A stretch of DNA of 64,000 nt from Hansfordia pulvinata (Eukaryota; Ascomycota; Sordariomycetes; Xylariales), in NCBI GenBank assembly GCA_006538405.1, contig BJKQ01000010.1, positions 1,240,001 to 1,304,000 of the forward strand, read 5' to 3'. A program made the translations under genes and the position numbers. Within the stretch, counting starts at the first letter, position 1. Each line of letters opens with the position of its first letter. The notes under the pieces are model-generated. The model worked only from the letters and a program-made list of their open reading frames with translations, searched no databases and was not told the DNA's origin. Below, piece by piece: positions 11,769-23,246 of this stretch.

Positions 11769-13618
11769 TTACAGCTTCATGCCCGTGGCCTTTGCTACAC
11801 GCAAACTCTGGCGCATGCTGAGATCCAGCATGATTTCTTCCGACCCACCCGGAATGGCGTAGGCGCGCACGTCGCGGTAGAGTCGCTCAACCTTGGCGCC
11901 CTGGCCCCCACGGGAATAGCTGAGACCCCCAAAGATCTGACTGGCTTCGCGGGCGCAGAACTCAAAGGTAACCGTGCTCTGGGCCTTTAGACCGGCAATC
12001 GGGCCGCCCAGCCGCAGCATGGCCTCGGTCTCACCCATCTTCTCGCATTGGTAGATGAGGGTCTCCAACCAGCTGTAGCTGGCCTCGACCTGCCGTGCCA
12101 TGTGTGCAAGCTTCATTCGGATCACCGGGTGATCGATGAGCTTCTTGCCGAACGTTCTCCTCTTGTGGGCGTACTTGACCGACTCCTCATAGCAGACACG
12201 CGCGAAGCGGATGGACTGGATGATGATGCCCATGCGCTCGTGGTTAAAGTTGGTCATGATCACTGGTACATGTCAGTAAGCGAAGCAACGGTGGAGCTTT
12301 GACAAATGATTCAAGGACTGACCTTTGAAGCCTTGGTTCTCCTTGCCGAGCAGGTTCTCAACAGGAACCTTGACATCCTCGAACGTGATGTAGGTCGTGC
12401 CACTGGACCACACTCCCTGGCAATCCATTCTGCGGGTGCTGACGCCGCCGGCCTCGCGCTCGATCAGCAGCAACGAAACGCCGTTCATGCCCTCGCCGCC
12501 CGTGCGGACAGCCGTGGTGAAGTAGTCGCACCATATTCCATTGGTGATCCATTTCTTCTCTCCGTTGACGATGTAGTGCTTGCCGTCTTCGCTCAGCTTG
12601 GCCTCGCACGTCAAATTGGCCACGTCACTGCCGGCATCGGGCTCGGTGATGGCCAAGCAGATGCGCTTCTCGCCCGAGAGGATACCAGGCATGATGCGGT
12701 CTTTGAGGGCCTTCTTGCCGAACTTGATGAGAGGAGGGCCGCCAATGCCGAAGCCGCCAATCATGTGCCACACGAAGCCTCCCGAGCCGGTGCGGGAGAG
12801 CTCATCTGTGACAATCATCTCGTGGAACAGGTCCCACTGCTCGGGCTTGACGGACTTGATGTGGTTCTTGACGTATTCGACGGGGTACTCGACGCCCAGG
12901 AGGCCGGCCAGGTAGCCGCGGCGGCCGGCTTCCAGGAACACCTCACGGGGCACCTCCTTCTTCTCGTCCCACTCGGTGACGTAGGGCTCGATCTCGTTCT
13001 CGACCCATTCGCGCACCTCAGCTCGTAGAGCGGCGTGCGACTCGTTGTAGTAGGGGGAGTGGTACTGGCACACGGAAGATCAGCAAGTGTGGAGTAGCGG
13101 GGTGAGTGAGACAAGCACACTTCGGGGAAGACTGCTCACATTTTGATACCAGCTCGGGTCGCCGAAGGGGATCTGAGAGCCGAAGCTTTCGAGGGCCTCG
13201 GACTGCGCGTGGGAAGAAGCAGGCACCACGGCGGTGGTGTCGGCCTTGGGTTGAGGGGCGGCGTAGGTCTTGGAGGGTTCGGGCTCCGCGGGCTTGGGCT
13301 TGGAGTCGAGGGAGCCCAGCAGGAGGGAGGGCTTGTACTTTTTCAGGATGCCCTCGTTGTGATACTTCCAGAACTGCTTCGAGGCGTCTTTCCCGGCCAC
13401 ACGGGTCAGGATTTTCTTGCCGCCTAGAGTCACACAGGAAGTCGTCAGCACGGGGGTGGGAGGGGAGAGGAGGGGTGATTCGGCACTCAGAGGCCGAACG
13501 TACCAGGGTGCTCGTCCTGGAACTTTGTCAGGTCGTAGACGTCGTCATCGACAATGATGTACAGGTCGTCGGGCTTGTTGTGCGACGCGACGTCGGCTTT
13601 GGAGAAGGTCGGGGACAT
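11769..13618 (-). CDS. Acyl-CoA dehydrogenase with N-terminal cytochrome b5 domain
   Basis: Four exons (13618-13504, 13423-13140, 13064-12323, 12262-11769) give 544 residues. The N-terminus is a cytochrome b5-like heme domain with the axial-ligand motif H-P-G-G at residues 37-40 and a second conserved His (Y-H-N-E-G) further on. A Pro/Ala/Lys linker follows, then a complete acyl-CoA dehydrogenase: helical N-domain, the L-A-I-T-E-P-D-A-G-S-D flavin-binding signature, G-E-K-K-W-I-T-N-G, and the C-terminal block with R-R-T-F-G-K, Q-I-F-G-G and a terminal R-D-V-R-A-Y-A-I-P-G-G-S-E-E-I-M. Such enzymes alpha,beta-desaturate acyl-CoA using FAD; the fused heme domain suggests that electrons may pass to or from heme instead of ETF. 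This fusion is a known fungal architecture. No clear mitochondrial presequence or PTS1 (the C-terminus is M-K-L). Confidence 0.88.
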
Positions 13619-15575
13619 GGTGGGCAGGCTGTGGACGGGCACGATGAGGCGAAGCCACAAGCTGGGGGTGGATTAGGTGAACTACGGATAGGGGGAAGAG
13701 AAGACGATAAGTTGGAAGGTAGAGAGGGCCGAGGCGAGGCTTTAAGACGGACAGGCTGACATGAATCGGCTTTATTGTCTGTCTGTCACATGCCGCCGGG
13801 ACTATAGCTCGGGAGGACGGACGGACGGACAGACGGGGTCCAAGGCGTTGGCTGGTACTCGTAGGTGGAAAATGGAAGGGCGGCGCAACCAATGACAGGC
13901 CGGTTGTTTGGCGGGATTGGGAATGCGGGCGGACTGAGTGGCGGCCGTCATGTCATGGGTCACGGTCGCCACGTCGCAGGCAGGGGCCGGCATAGAGAGA
14001 GCGTGTGCCTTGGTTAGTCCGCGGCTGTAGAGCAGACCTCAGCAGAGAATCCACCTTACCTACTCGTACCCGACACCGTAAGGGAGAAAAAATGGAGGGA
14101 GTGAGCGAGGGCGGTAGCGCGTGTGTCGAGTCGAGTCATGTGGTCGATTCCCAGATGCGCCGAGATGAGGCTGGGTGCGATGGGCCGGTTGGATTCTGGC
14201 ATGTGACAGCGCTTTCGATTGCCCCGGCTCTAGAAGTTCCCCAAGTTCCAGTAAGGGACGGATGCCCCAAACCCAGGTCAGCTTCAGTGGGGCTGCCCTC
14301 TACCTTGGCACCTTGGGCACCTCACGTATGCGGATGGACCTCAGCAGCGGCCCCAGATCTGGTCGCAGTGGAGGGCAGGGATTGGATCTTGCAGCCGCCT
14401 GTTGCAGTCGTCTGTGCTGTAAGGCCCTGGGGTTTTGCCGGCTCCGGGGCAGTTGCAGCAGTACCCGAATCCAACCTATGCCCCAGAGAGTGTGTAAAGT
14501 CACTGCCAGCCATGGAACAGGTACCATAAGACCCGAGGCTCGTCGGTGGGGCCTGGTGTCTTGGTGGGGCCTCGGGTGACCGACTGTTTCGGCATTGCTG
14601 ATGTCATCTTCACCTCCCGCACCTGACGCGTTACCTTGGCCTTTGGCTCCCACTCCCGTCGTAACTTATCTGTCTTCAACACCGCATCACCGTGTCCATT
14701 TCCGCGGATGGAACGCGGCCAAAGCTCTCGCAGCCGGACCAAAGGTCATTGACCGCCCAGATTCTTTCATTTGTTGGCATCAGAGCAAGCAGCACACCCA
14801 CTTCTGTGAAGCAACGACTGGATCACCAGTCCGCAGACGAGTCGAACAGTTGAACGTTGTCTACTGAACCACTCAGAAGCTTCACGATGTTCGAGTACAG
14901 GCCACAGAACAGGAAAGATGATGTGCATGTCATGCCTCATACATACCTACCTACCACATGCAGGTATACGCAGATGCCTGTGGCCCTGTTGTCATCTGTC
15001 AAGTATCTGTAATGCACCTCGTGAGGTCGAGGCAGAGCCTTGTCACCAGGTGAGAGTTCTCCAGGGCCATGTATGATCGGAACACGGGCGACCATGGCAT
15101 ACTCGTACACTTGTGCGCGTGCGCCTTGAAGACAGGCATCTACAATGGGTCAACACATGCGGCCAATGGCCAGATATGCGGCCAATGGCCGGCCTGTTGG
15201 GCCGCGCCCCCAAAACCAGACGCTGCTTTGGAGGACAACGACGAGTCCGCTCGCTGTCGTGGCTCAGAACAGCAAAGCACGCACGCCACGGCGCTTACGA
15301 GTCCTTTATTTGCAAGCATCGAATCAGGCAAGAGCACGGGAGGGATCTGAGGCTCCGTGAGGCGAATCAAACGGCTGCTTCGACGCAGATCGCGGCAGGC
15401 TCTCACGTTCTCAGCTGCGCCACTGCAGCGCCGGAGCCTCGCCTATGTCTTCAGCTTCGTGAGGCCTATTTATGCCTCATGGTCCCGTCCTGCTTCCCAA
15501 TCCCGGCTTCAAGAACAGTGTCAAACTCCATGACCTCCGTCACTGGACAGCAAGGGCGAATCACTTCCCTTTACC
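13619..15575. other. Intergenic region, about 2 kb, no gene recognised
   Basis: Open frames in this stretch have no convincing family or intron structure. Three TACTCGTA octamers occur within it (13856, 14061, 15100), the densest set on the left side of the window. A short CTACCTACC run is at about 14945-14956. The 3' end should carry the promoter of the NLR gene. Confidence 0.4.
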
Positions 15576-18500
15576 ATGTCGCTGCCACCCGACGGCAGCG
15601 CCGGTGCGCCCAAGCGCCGACGCCAGACCTACCAGCAGTACACGACGGGCTGGATTTGTGCCTTGCGGGTCGAGCTGAGTGCTGCCAAGCTCATTTTCGA
15701 CGAGACCCTCGATTTCCCAGACGATACACCGGCCCGGGGCAGCGACGCCAACAGCTACGCATTCGGCCGCATTGCTGGCCATCATGTTGTCGTCGCCTTT
15801 TTTGGGGCCAACAGCACCGGGCTCTCCAACGCCACCGCAGCTGCCAAGGACATGATGCACACCTTTCCCGTCAAGAACATGTTCATGGTGGGCATTGCGG
15901 GTGGCGCGCCGAGCCCAGAGCACGACAATCGCCTTGGTGACGTCGTGGTCAGCTCTAAGGGTGTTTACAACAACGGCGTTGTGCATTTCGCCGCCGGCAA
16001 AGAACTGCAGACTTCTGAAGACGCCTCGCGATTCCAAGAGACCCAGCACTTCAACTCGCCCGCACCTCTCATCCTCAACGCCATGAATGCCCTGCGGCAG
16101 GAGCATGAAGACGAGGGCCACAGCATCCCGGAGACGGTCGAACGCGCGCTAGAGCGCGCCACCCATCTGCAGGCATCGGCCAGGGAGTCCAAGAGGCGTC
16201 CAGACTTCTCAACAGACCGGCTATTCAATCCTGGCATCATTCACAAGGCTGGAGCTACGTCTTGCGCGGATTGTGGCAACGGCGATCAGGATATTGTGGT
16301 CAGAGAGCCGCGTGACCCCGACATCCATTATGGCACCATCGCTTCATCTGACATACTGATGAAGAACGCAGTCCGAAGGGACCAGATCTCTAGGGAGTGT
16401 GGGATTCTATGCTTCGAAATGGAGGCAGCCGGTCTCATGAATCACGTCCCCTGCGTGGTCATCCGCGGCGTCTGTGACTACGCCGACTCGCACAAAAACA
16501 AGGCCTGGCAGGGCTACGCCGCCATGACGGCCGCCGCGTATGCAAAGGAGCTTCTGGGAAAGGTCCGGCCAGAACAGGTTGATGGCCAGGAGCGGCTGAT
16601 GGAGAAGGTTGAGGAATTGGAGCGCGGCATTGCACGAGGTTCGTAGGTCTTTATTGGCATGCGGCACTGGGGCTCTCTCCTTTCGTTGGGCCTCACTATG
16701 TCTCTGCGTCTATACCTTTATCTAACTTCGTCATCCCTAACTTTGAAGTCTACAGTGAACGAGAACGTCAGCAAGACTCGAATTGACACAGGCGTGATCA
16801 GGTGCGATACACGCGTCTTGAGGGATGATACACACCTGAAAGAGATTTTGCGTTGGCTTCAGCCGCCCGATCCTTCAACCAACCTCAAGATGGCCAGGGA
16901 TGTCCATCAAGAGGGGACCGGAGAGTGGCTCATCCAGTCCGACGAGTACAAATTCTGGGAAACGACATCCAACTCGTTCTTGTGGCTTCGTGGGATCCCA
17001 GGGTGTGGTAAAACCATCCTCACCTCCACAGTCATCAGCCGATTGATAGAGAAGAAGCCGGAAAGCCCGGTCTTGAGCTTCTTCTTCGACTTCAACGATG
17101 ATTCCAAGCAATCGCTTGAGAAGGTCGTTCGTTCCCTGGCCATGCAGCTTTACCGCCACAGCTCGAAAACCCATGCAGCCCTGGAGTCAACAATGAACGC
17201 ATCTGGAGATCGGCAGCCCGACTTCAAGACTTTGCAAGGCACCTTGAAAGACATGATGCAGAACGTGGGGGAATTATGGGTTGTGCTCGACGCGCTCGAT
17301 GAGTGCAAGAGGAGTTCCCGAGCTGACAGCACTGATCTACTGGCTTGGATTCGCAACCTTCAGCAAGCGGGTCTTCATCTGCATGTGTTCATCACAAGTC
17401 GTGAAGAAGAAGACATCATGTCGGCCATAACAGCATGGAATTTTCCCATTGAGATCATTCCGCTACAGAGTGCCTTGGTGAACGACGACATTCGAAAAAA
17501 AATTTCGGCACAAACGCGGCGTCTGCCTCGGTTGATCGACCGGCCCGAGATTCAAAACCAAATACAGGCCGTCTTGGGAAGCAAAGCGAACGGCATGTAA
17601 GTTAAAACCCACGAGTGCTTGCCTTACGACGTTTGGCTGACCCGCTGCAGGTTTCGCTGGGTCAAGTGCCAATTTGACATCCTGCATTCATGCTACACAG
17701 AAGCGAACGTTCTCAAGACACTAGACGGGTTGCCATCTACTTTGAACAATACATACGATCGCATCATGGATCAGCTTCCTGGCCACCTAAAGAGGTAGAC
17801 GACGCGTCTGTTGCAGTTCTTGGCTTTTTCGCGACAATCGATCAGTACAGAAATGGCTAAGGATGTGATTGCTACCGACCCGGAGCATGAAGTCGGTTTC
17901 GATCCCAAGAGAAAGCCCTTGCGCAACATGGATATCATCGGGCACTGCTCCAGTCTCGTGCAAGAGGTGCCTGGTGAATATTTCAGTGACGCCACGCCAA
18001 GGATTCAGTTGGCACACTCCTCAGTCAAAGAGTATCTCATGGATGTCAGAGGAAAGGCCGCCTTCAGCAAATCGTTCGCCAATTTCAAGATCAGCCAAGT
18101 GTGCCTTTGCTACTTATTACGCGCGCCACTAACTGAGCCACCGATGACTCCATATGGCTCGCTCGTGGCGGCGCAGTCCTTTCAAACGTACTCTGGCTCT
18201 TGGTGCATGTCTCACGCTAGAGACGCCGGAGACTTCCAAGCAACACTGTTGCCGCTGTTATTGCAGGTTGTCGCCATTGCCAACTTTCGCGAGCCATCCA
18301 TGAGAGCAGTGGCAAGTGAAGGGCGCAGAAAATTCTTGCACGACATTGTCGGGAAAGGCCCCGTGCTATTTTCCAAGAAAATCCTCGAGCAGGAAAAGTG
18401 TATTGACCTCACTGTGGCCCTCAAGTTCGCCGCAAGGGAAGCCAATGTCGACACGTTTCGATTTCTTCTTGAATGGAGAGCTGGGGGTCATGCCTCTAGC

Positions 18501-19877
18501 TCCCACAGCACGTCGCTAGGGGCAGTGCTCCAAAGTGCGGCTTCTTCTGGCCATACGCACATTGTTGAGACCCTCTTGAGGCACGGCGCAAAGATTGACC
18601 ATACGGAGATGACTGGCCCCCTTTTCAGTGCCGTACACTGCAGATCTTCCGACATGGTTGCAATCCTTCTCCAGAAGGGTGCTGATATCCACTCAACTAG
18701 ACGGCTTCACAGCACTGAAACTATTCTGGAGTATGCTGCCCAAAAAAGCGCAGTTGATATTGTCCGTCTGCTTCTGGACGAAGCGCGACGGCGAAATCAA
18801 GTTCTGTGGAGTGATTCTGCTCTGGCAGTGTCCCAACACGTCGACATCATTAGAGACATTGTCAATCGAGGGCACTTCGAGGATAAAGAGAACGCGTTGG
18901 TCGAGGGTCTGGCCAATATATGCTCTCGCGACTGGTGGTCCAGCCACCCCCTCGAGCCGTGTGCATTGCGCAACACGGCGCAAGCATTTTTAGAGGCAGG
19001 GGCGGATGTGCGTATCCAGACGAAAAGTGGCTCAAGTGCTCTGATCAACTCCATATTATCTGGGGACATGGAACTCGTTCGTTTACTCCTCGAACGGGAC
19101 GCTTGTCTCAATCTCGAAACGGAGAGCGGACAAAGTGCTTTGGCCATTGTCTCGTCGAGAGGGCTCATTCGTTCGGTCAAGTTTTTACTCGACCAAGGCG
19201 CTGACGCAAATGCCGTTGTTGCCTTCGAACCAATCAGGCGTCAGCGAATCAGCAGAAAGACACACGGCCAGGGAATCCTCACCACTGCGCTAGCTGAAGC
19301 TTCTGGTGGTGGCTATCTGGATATTGCACGGGTTCTTGTGAGAAACGGTGCTAGACTCCGTCTCGATCAGCAGGACGCGTCGATTTCACAATTCGACGCC
19401 CTTGATCAAGCCTGTGGTCGCGGTCACTACAACATGGTCGAGTTTCTTCTTGGAGCCGACCAATGGTTAATTCTCGAAGTCGACGAAGAACTTATTGGAA
19501 GCTTTGACTTGTCACATCTCTTACGATGTTCCTCCTCAGCCCGCCAACATAAGCACGCGGGTACGGCGCAGCTTCTAATGGATCGAAGTGTCGAGGTGCA
19601 CTTTGCGTATCTCAGGAAAATATTCCCTACTGATTCTGGGTACTTGGAGTCAATGAGACGCATTGTAGAAAACCTTGATACGTTTATTCCTGTCGCCCTT
19701 AAATCGGCCTACATTCACGGGCAATACTTCGAGGTTAGGCGGATTCTGAAGGGCATGGGGAGGAATATGGACTCGCATTTGAGCAAATTTTTGCTTGATA
19801 CGGCTAAACAGGCGAGCGAAATGGAAATGGAGGCACAAAGGTGGCCGACAGGGAGCACGGATGTCGCAGGCACGTGA
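15576..19877 (+). pseudogene. PNP-NACHT-ankyrin NLR (STAND receptor) with one in-frame TAG
   Basis: Three exons: 15576-16638, 16756-17596 and 17651-19877, 1376 codons if the TAG is counted. Exon 1 encodes a nucleoside-phosphorylase-like domain (about residues 22-345: G-W-I-C-A-L-R-V-E, G-I-A-G-G-A, F-E-M-E-A-A-G), a common N-terminal effector or sensor domain of fungal NLRs. Exon 2 encodes NACHT with P-loop G-I-P-G-C-G-K-T (about 433-440), Walker B L-W-V-V-L-D-A-L-D-E and the N-G-M-F-R-W-V-K-C-Q segment spanning intron 2. The third exon holds the winged-helix region and then a long series of ankyrin-like repeats (about 800-1250). An in-frame TAG at 17796-17798 (codon 684) interrupts an otherwise continuous protein; residues on both sides fit the family, no 45-nt intron can remove it, and a CAG to TAG change would explain it. 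Either the allele is dead or a truncated PNP-NACHT is made. Family role: allorecognition or immune-type cell death. Confidence 0.85.
16639..16755 (+). other. Intron 1 of the NLR, at the PNP/NACHT junction
   Basis: Donor GTTCGT and acceptor CTACAG, with a good CTAAC branch site about 30 bases before the acceptor. The intron separates the effector-domain exon from the NACHT exon, so domains and exons coincide. Confidence 0.7.
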
Positions 19878-20185
19878 ACTTCTCAGGGTCGCCCGTTGCC
19901 ATGACACACACGGTCCGCGCGCGGGCAGTCGGCCTCGAAAAAGCAGTCTCGTCACGCGAGATGAAAGGGTCAGGCTGGCACATCTCCTTGCAGTTGTGGA
20001 GGCTGCCGATTAGCGAGCATTTTGTTGTCATGCGGAGACGCAGGATTCTCTTCTGCCTCTATTTCTTCATCTACCGTCGGGGAGCGACTCAATACGCAAA
20101 GCTGACAATAACATCGCCGACTCTCAGCCACTTCGTCCATGCACGTAGGGTCTCCAAGCGTCCATCACCCCCTCCACGCTTGACT

Positions 20186-20800
20186 GGGTCTCCGGTCGGG
20201 CAGCTGCCCTCACCGTCACCGGGAGCTTCAAGTCTCTCAAGACAGTCCTATTCGCACGGCATCATCGTCCTGGCTACAGGTAGTAGATGTCTGCCCAAGT
20301 CCGTCTTCTGGCTCCGCACTCGGCGTCTCGACGTACCACCAGCTGTGGGCGTCCTTCCACCACGCCGCGCGCAGCAAGGCCGGCAGCAGCCGCCGCTTCG
20401 CCCTTCTCGACCTCGTCAGTCACGCCGCCTACGACCTGAGCGCCACAGACCCGCGAGGCTGCGTCTTCACCCTCCTTGAGCTATCCTCCGCCCATGGGGT
20501 CCGACACGGGCAGCAAGTCGGCAACAGCCTCCTCTTGTCGTACGTCCGCGCTGTAATCATTTTTTGTTGGGCAATCCCTACGCGACAGCTTCAGGGGCAA
20601 GAGACTGCTTGTTTGCCAGAGCGGCAACATCGGCCCGTAATAGGGAATTTTGGAAAAGGGCGACCGTTGCTGTGTCATTGCGGGCGACCTGGTCCCGTAT
20701 CCGCTCAGGCCGTTCGATAATGCAGATTGTCACCTTGTCGGCAAGCCTTATAACGACAGGATCGTGAACGGGGACGGTCGACGACTCACAGCGCGACGGG
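20186..20800 (+). pseudogene. Decayed HET-domain-type protein fragment
   Basis: Two pieces resemble the C-terminal half of fungal HET (heterokaryon incompatibility) proteins. Around 20435-20485 the frame reads A-T-D-P-R-G-C-V-F-T-L-L-E-L, matching the family's D-P-R-D-K-V-(Y/F)-A-L-L-G-L. Around 20588-20790, in a different frame, it reads G-K-R-L-L-V-C-Q-S-G-N-I-G-P, two stop codons (TAA at 20638, TAG at 20641), then G-D-R-C-C-V-I-A-G-D-L-V-P-Y-P-L-R-P and H-L-V-G-K-P-Y-N-D-R-I-V-N-G-D, matching the usual G-R-R-F-x-V-T-x-x-G-x-I-G-x-G-P, G-D-x-V-C-V-L-x-G, L-V-G-x-x-Y-V-H-G-I-M-x-G-E sequence. The pieces are closer together than in intact proteins, and the N-terminal HET core is not seen, so this is a deletion-bearing relic. 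The assignment rests on motif order only. It lies immediately downstream of the NLR. Confidence 0.55.
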
Positions 20801-21302
20801 GCGACGCACGATACTTTTGTGTCCTACAAAGACACACCCACCCGGGAGAGGAGACGCATCGAAGCACCCACGCGTACGGTTTCACGGGACTGCCCGATCT
20901 GCACACGTCGATTTGCCGTCCCCGTTGAAAGGTGGAGGCCACGTGGGACGGGTAAAGTTGCTTCCCAGGGATCCGTCCCCGCAGAACGGGGTTTTGACAG
21001 GGTCACAGCTGCGGATTTCCGACCAAACTATCGCGGGCACCCCCCTTGTTCAACATGAGTATGCTCACAAGGGTGCTCGCCCGGACCGCCTGCAGCAATA
21101 ATCATATCGCATATGCTGGGATTCTGTGGTGGAGCTGGCTGCAAGATGAAGGCGCAACGATACTTTTGCACACGGCGACCGAGGCCGCTCTTATATATTG
21201 AGCTACCCATGTTCGCCTTCTGTGCGCCGAGAGACAAATCGTCGCGGTCAGCTTTACTGTCCTCTCTACTCATCGCCTAGAACGACACGACCATCGGCGA
21301 AA
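20801..21302. other. Intergenic, promoter side of the alpha/beta hydrolase
   Basis: No gene seen. A TATATA-like stretch (TTATATATTG) at about 21191-21200 lies roughly 100 bases upstream of the hydrolase ATG and could be its TATA box. Confidence 0.4.
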
Positions 21303-22272
21303 ATGAAGACGACCACCCTGCTCACGAGCCTCCTCTCGCTCGGCGCCACGGTGCGCGCGGCCCTCTGCCCGAGCCCCCGCCGACCTGACGACCGGCAACG
21401 TCACGACCTCGGACGGCGTCAACCTGCAGTACAGCCAGGCGGGGCCCCTGGGCGGGCCCAAGCTGCTCTTCATCCCGGGCTGGCGGCAGACGGCGGCGCA
21501 GTGGTGCAAGCAGGTGGCGCACTTCGCCGGTGAGAAACCGGGGGGCGGCGGCGGCTACCGGGTGACGACGTACGACATGCGGGGCCACGGCGAGTCGGAC
21601 AGCCCGGACAACGGGTACCGGATCAGCCGGTTCGCGGCGGACCTGAAGGACGTGCTGGCGGCGCTGGTGCCCCTGGGCGGCGGCCCCGGCCCCGGCGGGG
21701 ACGTCTCGATCGTCGCGCACTCGATGGGCTCGTCGGTGGCCTGGGCCTTCTGGGACCAGTACCCGGAGCTGCGCCGGCTGGTCCGCAGCTTCGTCTTCGT
21801 CGACCAGTCGGCCGTGCTCATGGCGAACCCGGCCTGGACCGAGGTCGAGAAGCAGGGGCTGGCCGCCCTGTTCACGCCGCAGCAGGCCTACGACTACGCC
21901 AACCACATGCACGCGCGCACCCCGCCCTTCGTCGAGAGCATGTTCACGCCCGGGGTGGCGAGGGGGGACTACGAGTTCGCGCTGCGGCAGAACTGGAAGA
22001 TGGAGGACGCGCACGCCGCGACGCTGCTGCTCAACCACGCAGGGCAGGACTGGCGCGCCGTCCTGCCCAGCATCGACGTCCCCTCCATGGTCCTGGCGGG
22101 CGACCTCAGCGTCAACCCGGCCGCCGGGATCCAGTGGGCCGCGTCGCAGATCCCCGGCGCCACGCGCTACAACTACACCTTCAGCGCCGAGGAGAAGGGC
22201 AGCCACTTTGTCTTCTGGGAGGACCCGGCGACCTTCAACCGTGTGGTGGGGACGTTCCTGGCCGAGAACTGA
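21303..22272 (+). CDS. Secreted alpha/beta hydrolase (haloperoxidase/epoxide-hydrolase fold), frame broken by one base
   Basis: The ATG at 21303 opens a textbook signal peptide (about 19 residues ending V-R-A). The mature protein continues in a different frame from about 21380 to the stop at 22272. The switch falls on a C5 run at 21374-21378: removing one C gives a single protein of about 322 residues, and no ATG exists in the second frame. Fold signatures in order: L-L-F-I-P-G-W (oxyanion strand), T-Y-D-M-R-G-H-G-x-S, nucleophile elbow A-H-S-M-G-S, A-G-D-L-S-V (acid region) and catalytic His in G-S-H-F-V-F-W. Homologues are non-heme haloperoxidase-like or general esterases with unknown substrate. 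GC is very high here, so a homopolymer consensus error is as likely as a real frameshift. Confidence 0.72.
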
Positions 22273-22853
22273 GGGAGAACCAAAGAGTTGGGAGTTGTTT
22301 CTGGCCGGGGTGTGAGGTGATAATGGGTGTGGTGACGTGGGTTCCGAAAGACGTGCGGGAGCAAGATACGAACAGTAATGATAATAGAACGTCTCTCCGA
22401 CCTGTCTCCTGATCTGGGCATCTGTGCGTGTCTCATCATAAGACAGTCATTCTAGAGGAACACAGACAGGTTAGGTAGTTGAAGACGCCGATGAGTGATA
22501 TCTTAATCGCTCCAGCTGGCGAATAGTACCTACGCAGCTACCTTACCTGGTTTCAATCCGCAGCAGTACAACACTCACACTGAGCATGTTAATAGTGAGA
22601 ACGGCATCTCGCCCACAGCCCTCGCAACGTGAAGTTGCACGACGCAGGTCCGCGACCCCTTGAGTCCCCAAAAGACAAATCGTCATAGTACCGGACAGCC
22701 CACGAAACGACAGCCACGAGCACGCATGCAAGGCTGTGAGCCAGGCCAGAAAGTGCACCTCAACCGCGGCCAATGCGAGCACAAACATTGATGATATCAC
22801 CTTCGGAGCAGTGCTAATAAGCCCCACAAGTCGTGTCCGGATGAGACGCGTTG

Positions 22854-23246
22854 ATTGGCCGCGGGCGAAGAGCGCTGATTGGCTGCGCGCCGCCGCTCGC
22901 GACCCTTCGTCCGTCCGCCAGCCGGCGGGGGGAAGCGCCTGATTGGTCTGCCCTCTGCCGGGTGGGGCTCCGGGGTTCCTGCCTACCGTAGGTACGCTGC
23001 CTTTCGATCCGCCCGCGGGTCCCGGGGCCAAACGCCTTTGTTGAGCCGCCATCCTCCCGGCCACCTCCGCCCTTTGGCAAACAGTAAGAAGTAACACACA
23101 CACACACTCACACACACCGAGAGCAGATCGCCCCCGTCGTAAGGCTGTGCAGTCTTCGGTCCCACGCAACGCAATGGGGGGCAACCTCTCCGCCTTGCGT
23201 TCTTCTTACTTCCGTAGCGCTACGGCGGCCGGACGACGCTCATTGG
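22854..23246. promoter_or_regulatory. Cluster of four CCAAT-box (ATTGG) sites
   Basis: ATTGG occurs at 22854-22858, 22878-22882, 22942-22946 and 23242-23246, three of them in the form T-GATTGG. These fit the core recognised by the fungal HAP/CBC CCAAT-binding complex. They lie 330-720 bases upstream of the aldo/keto reductase start. Binding is inferred, not shown. Confidence 0.4.
23212..23225. promoter_or_regulatory. Perfect 14-bp palindrome CCG-N8-CGG
   Basis: The sequence CCGTAGCGCTACGG is its own reverse complement and carries inverted CCG/CGG triplets eight bases apart, the type of site bound by dimeric Zn2Cys6 regulators. It is about 350 bases upstream of the reductase ATG, beside a CCAAT box, and a Zn2Cys6 gene lies just beyond the reductase. 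Confidence 0.4.

Noticed and set aside
14005..14653. Overlapping open frames upstream of the NLR
   Set aside because: Both strands are open at once because of GC-rich composition; no motif or splice support.
17796..17817. A mini-intron GTAGAC..TTGCAG that would remove the TAG
   Set aside because: It would be only about 22 nt, too short for spliceosomal splicing in fungi.
22543..23184. Minus-strand frame of about 213 codons with a Cys/Val-rich stretch
   Set aside because: The stretch is a translated CA repeat and the frame covers the CCAAT-box promoter region.
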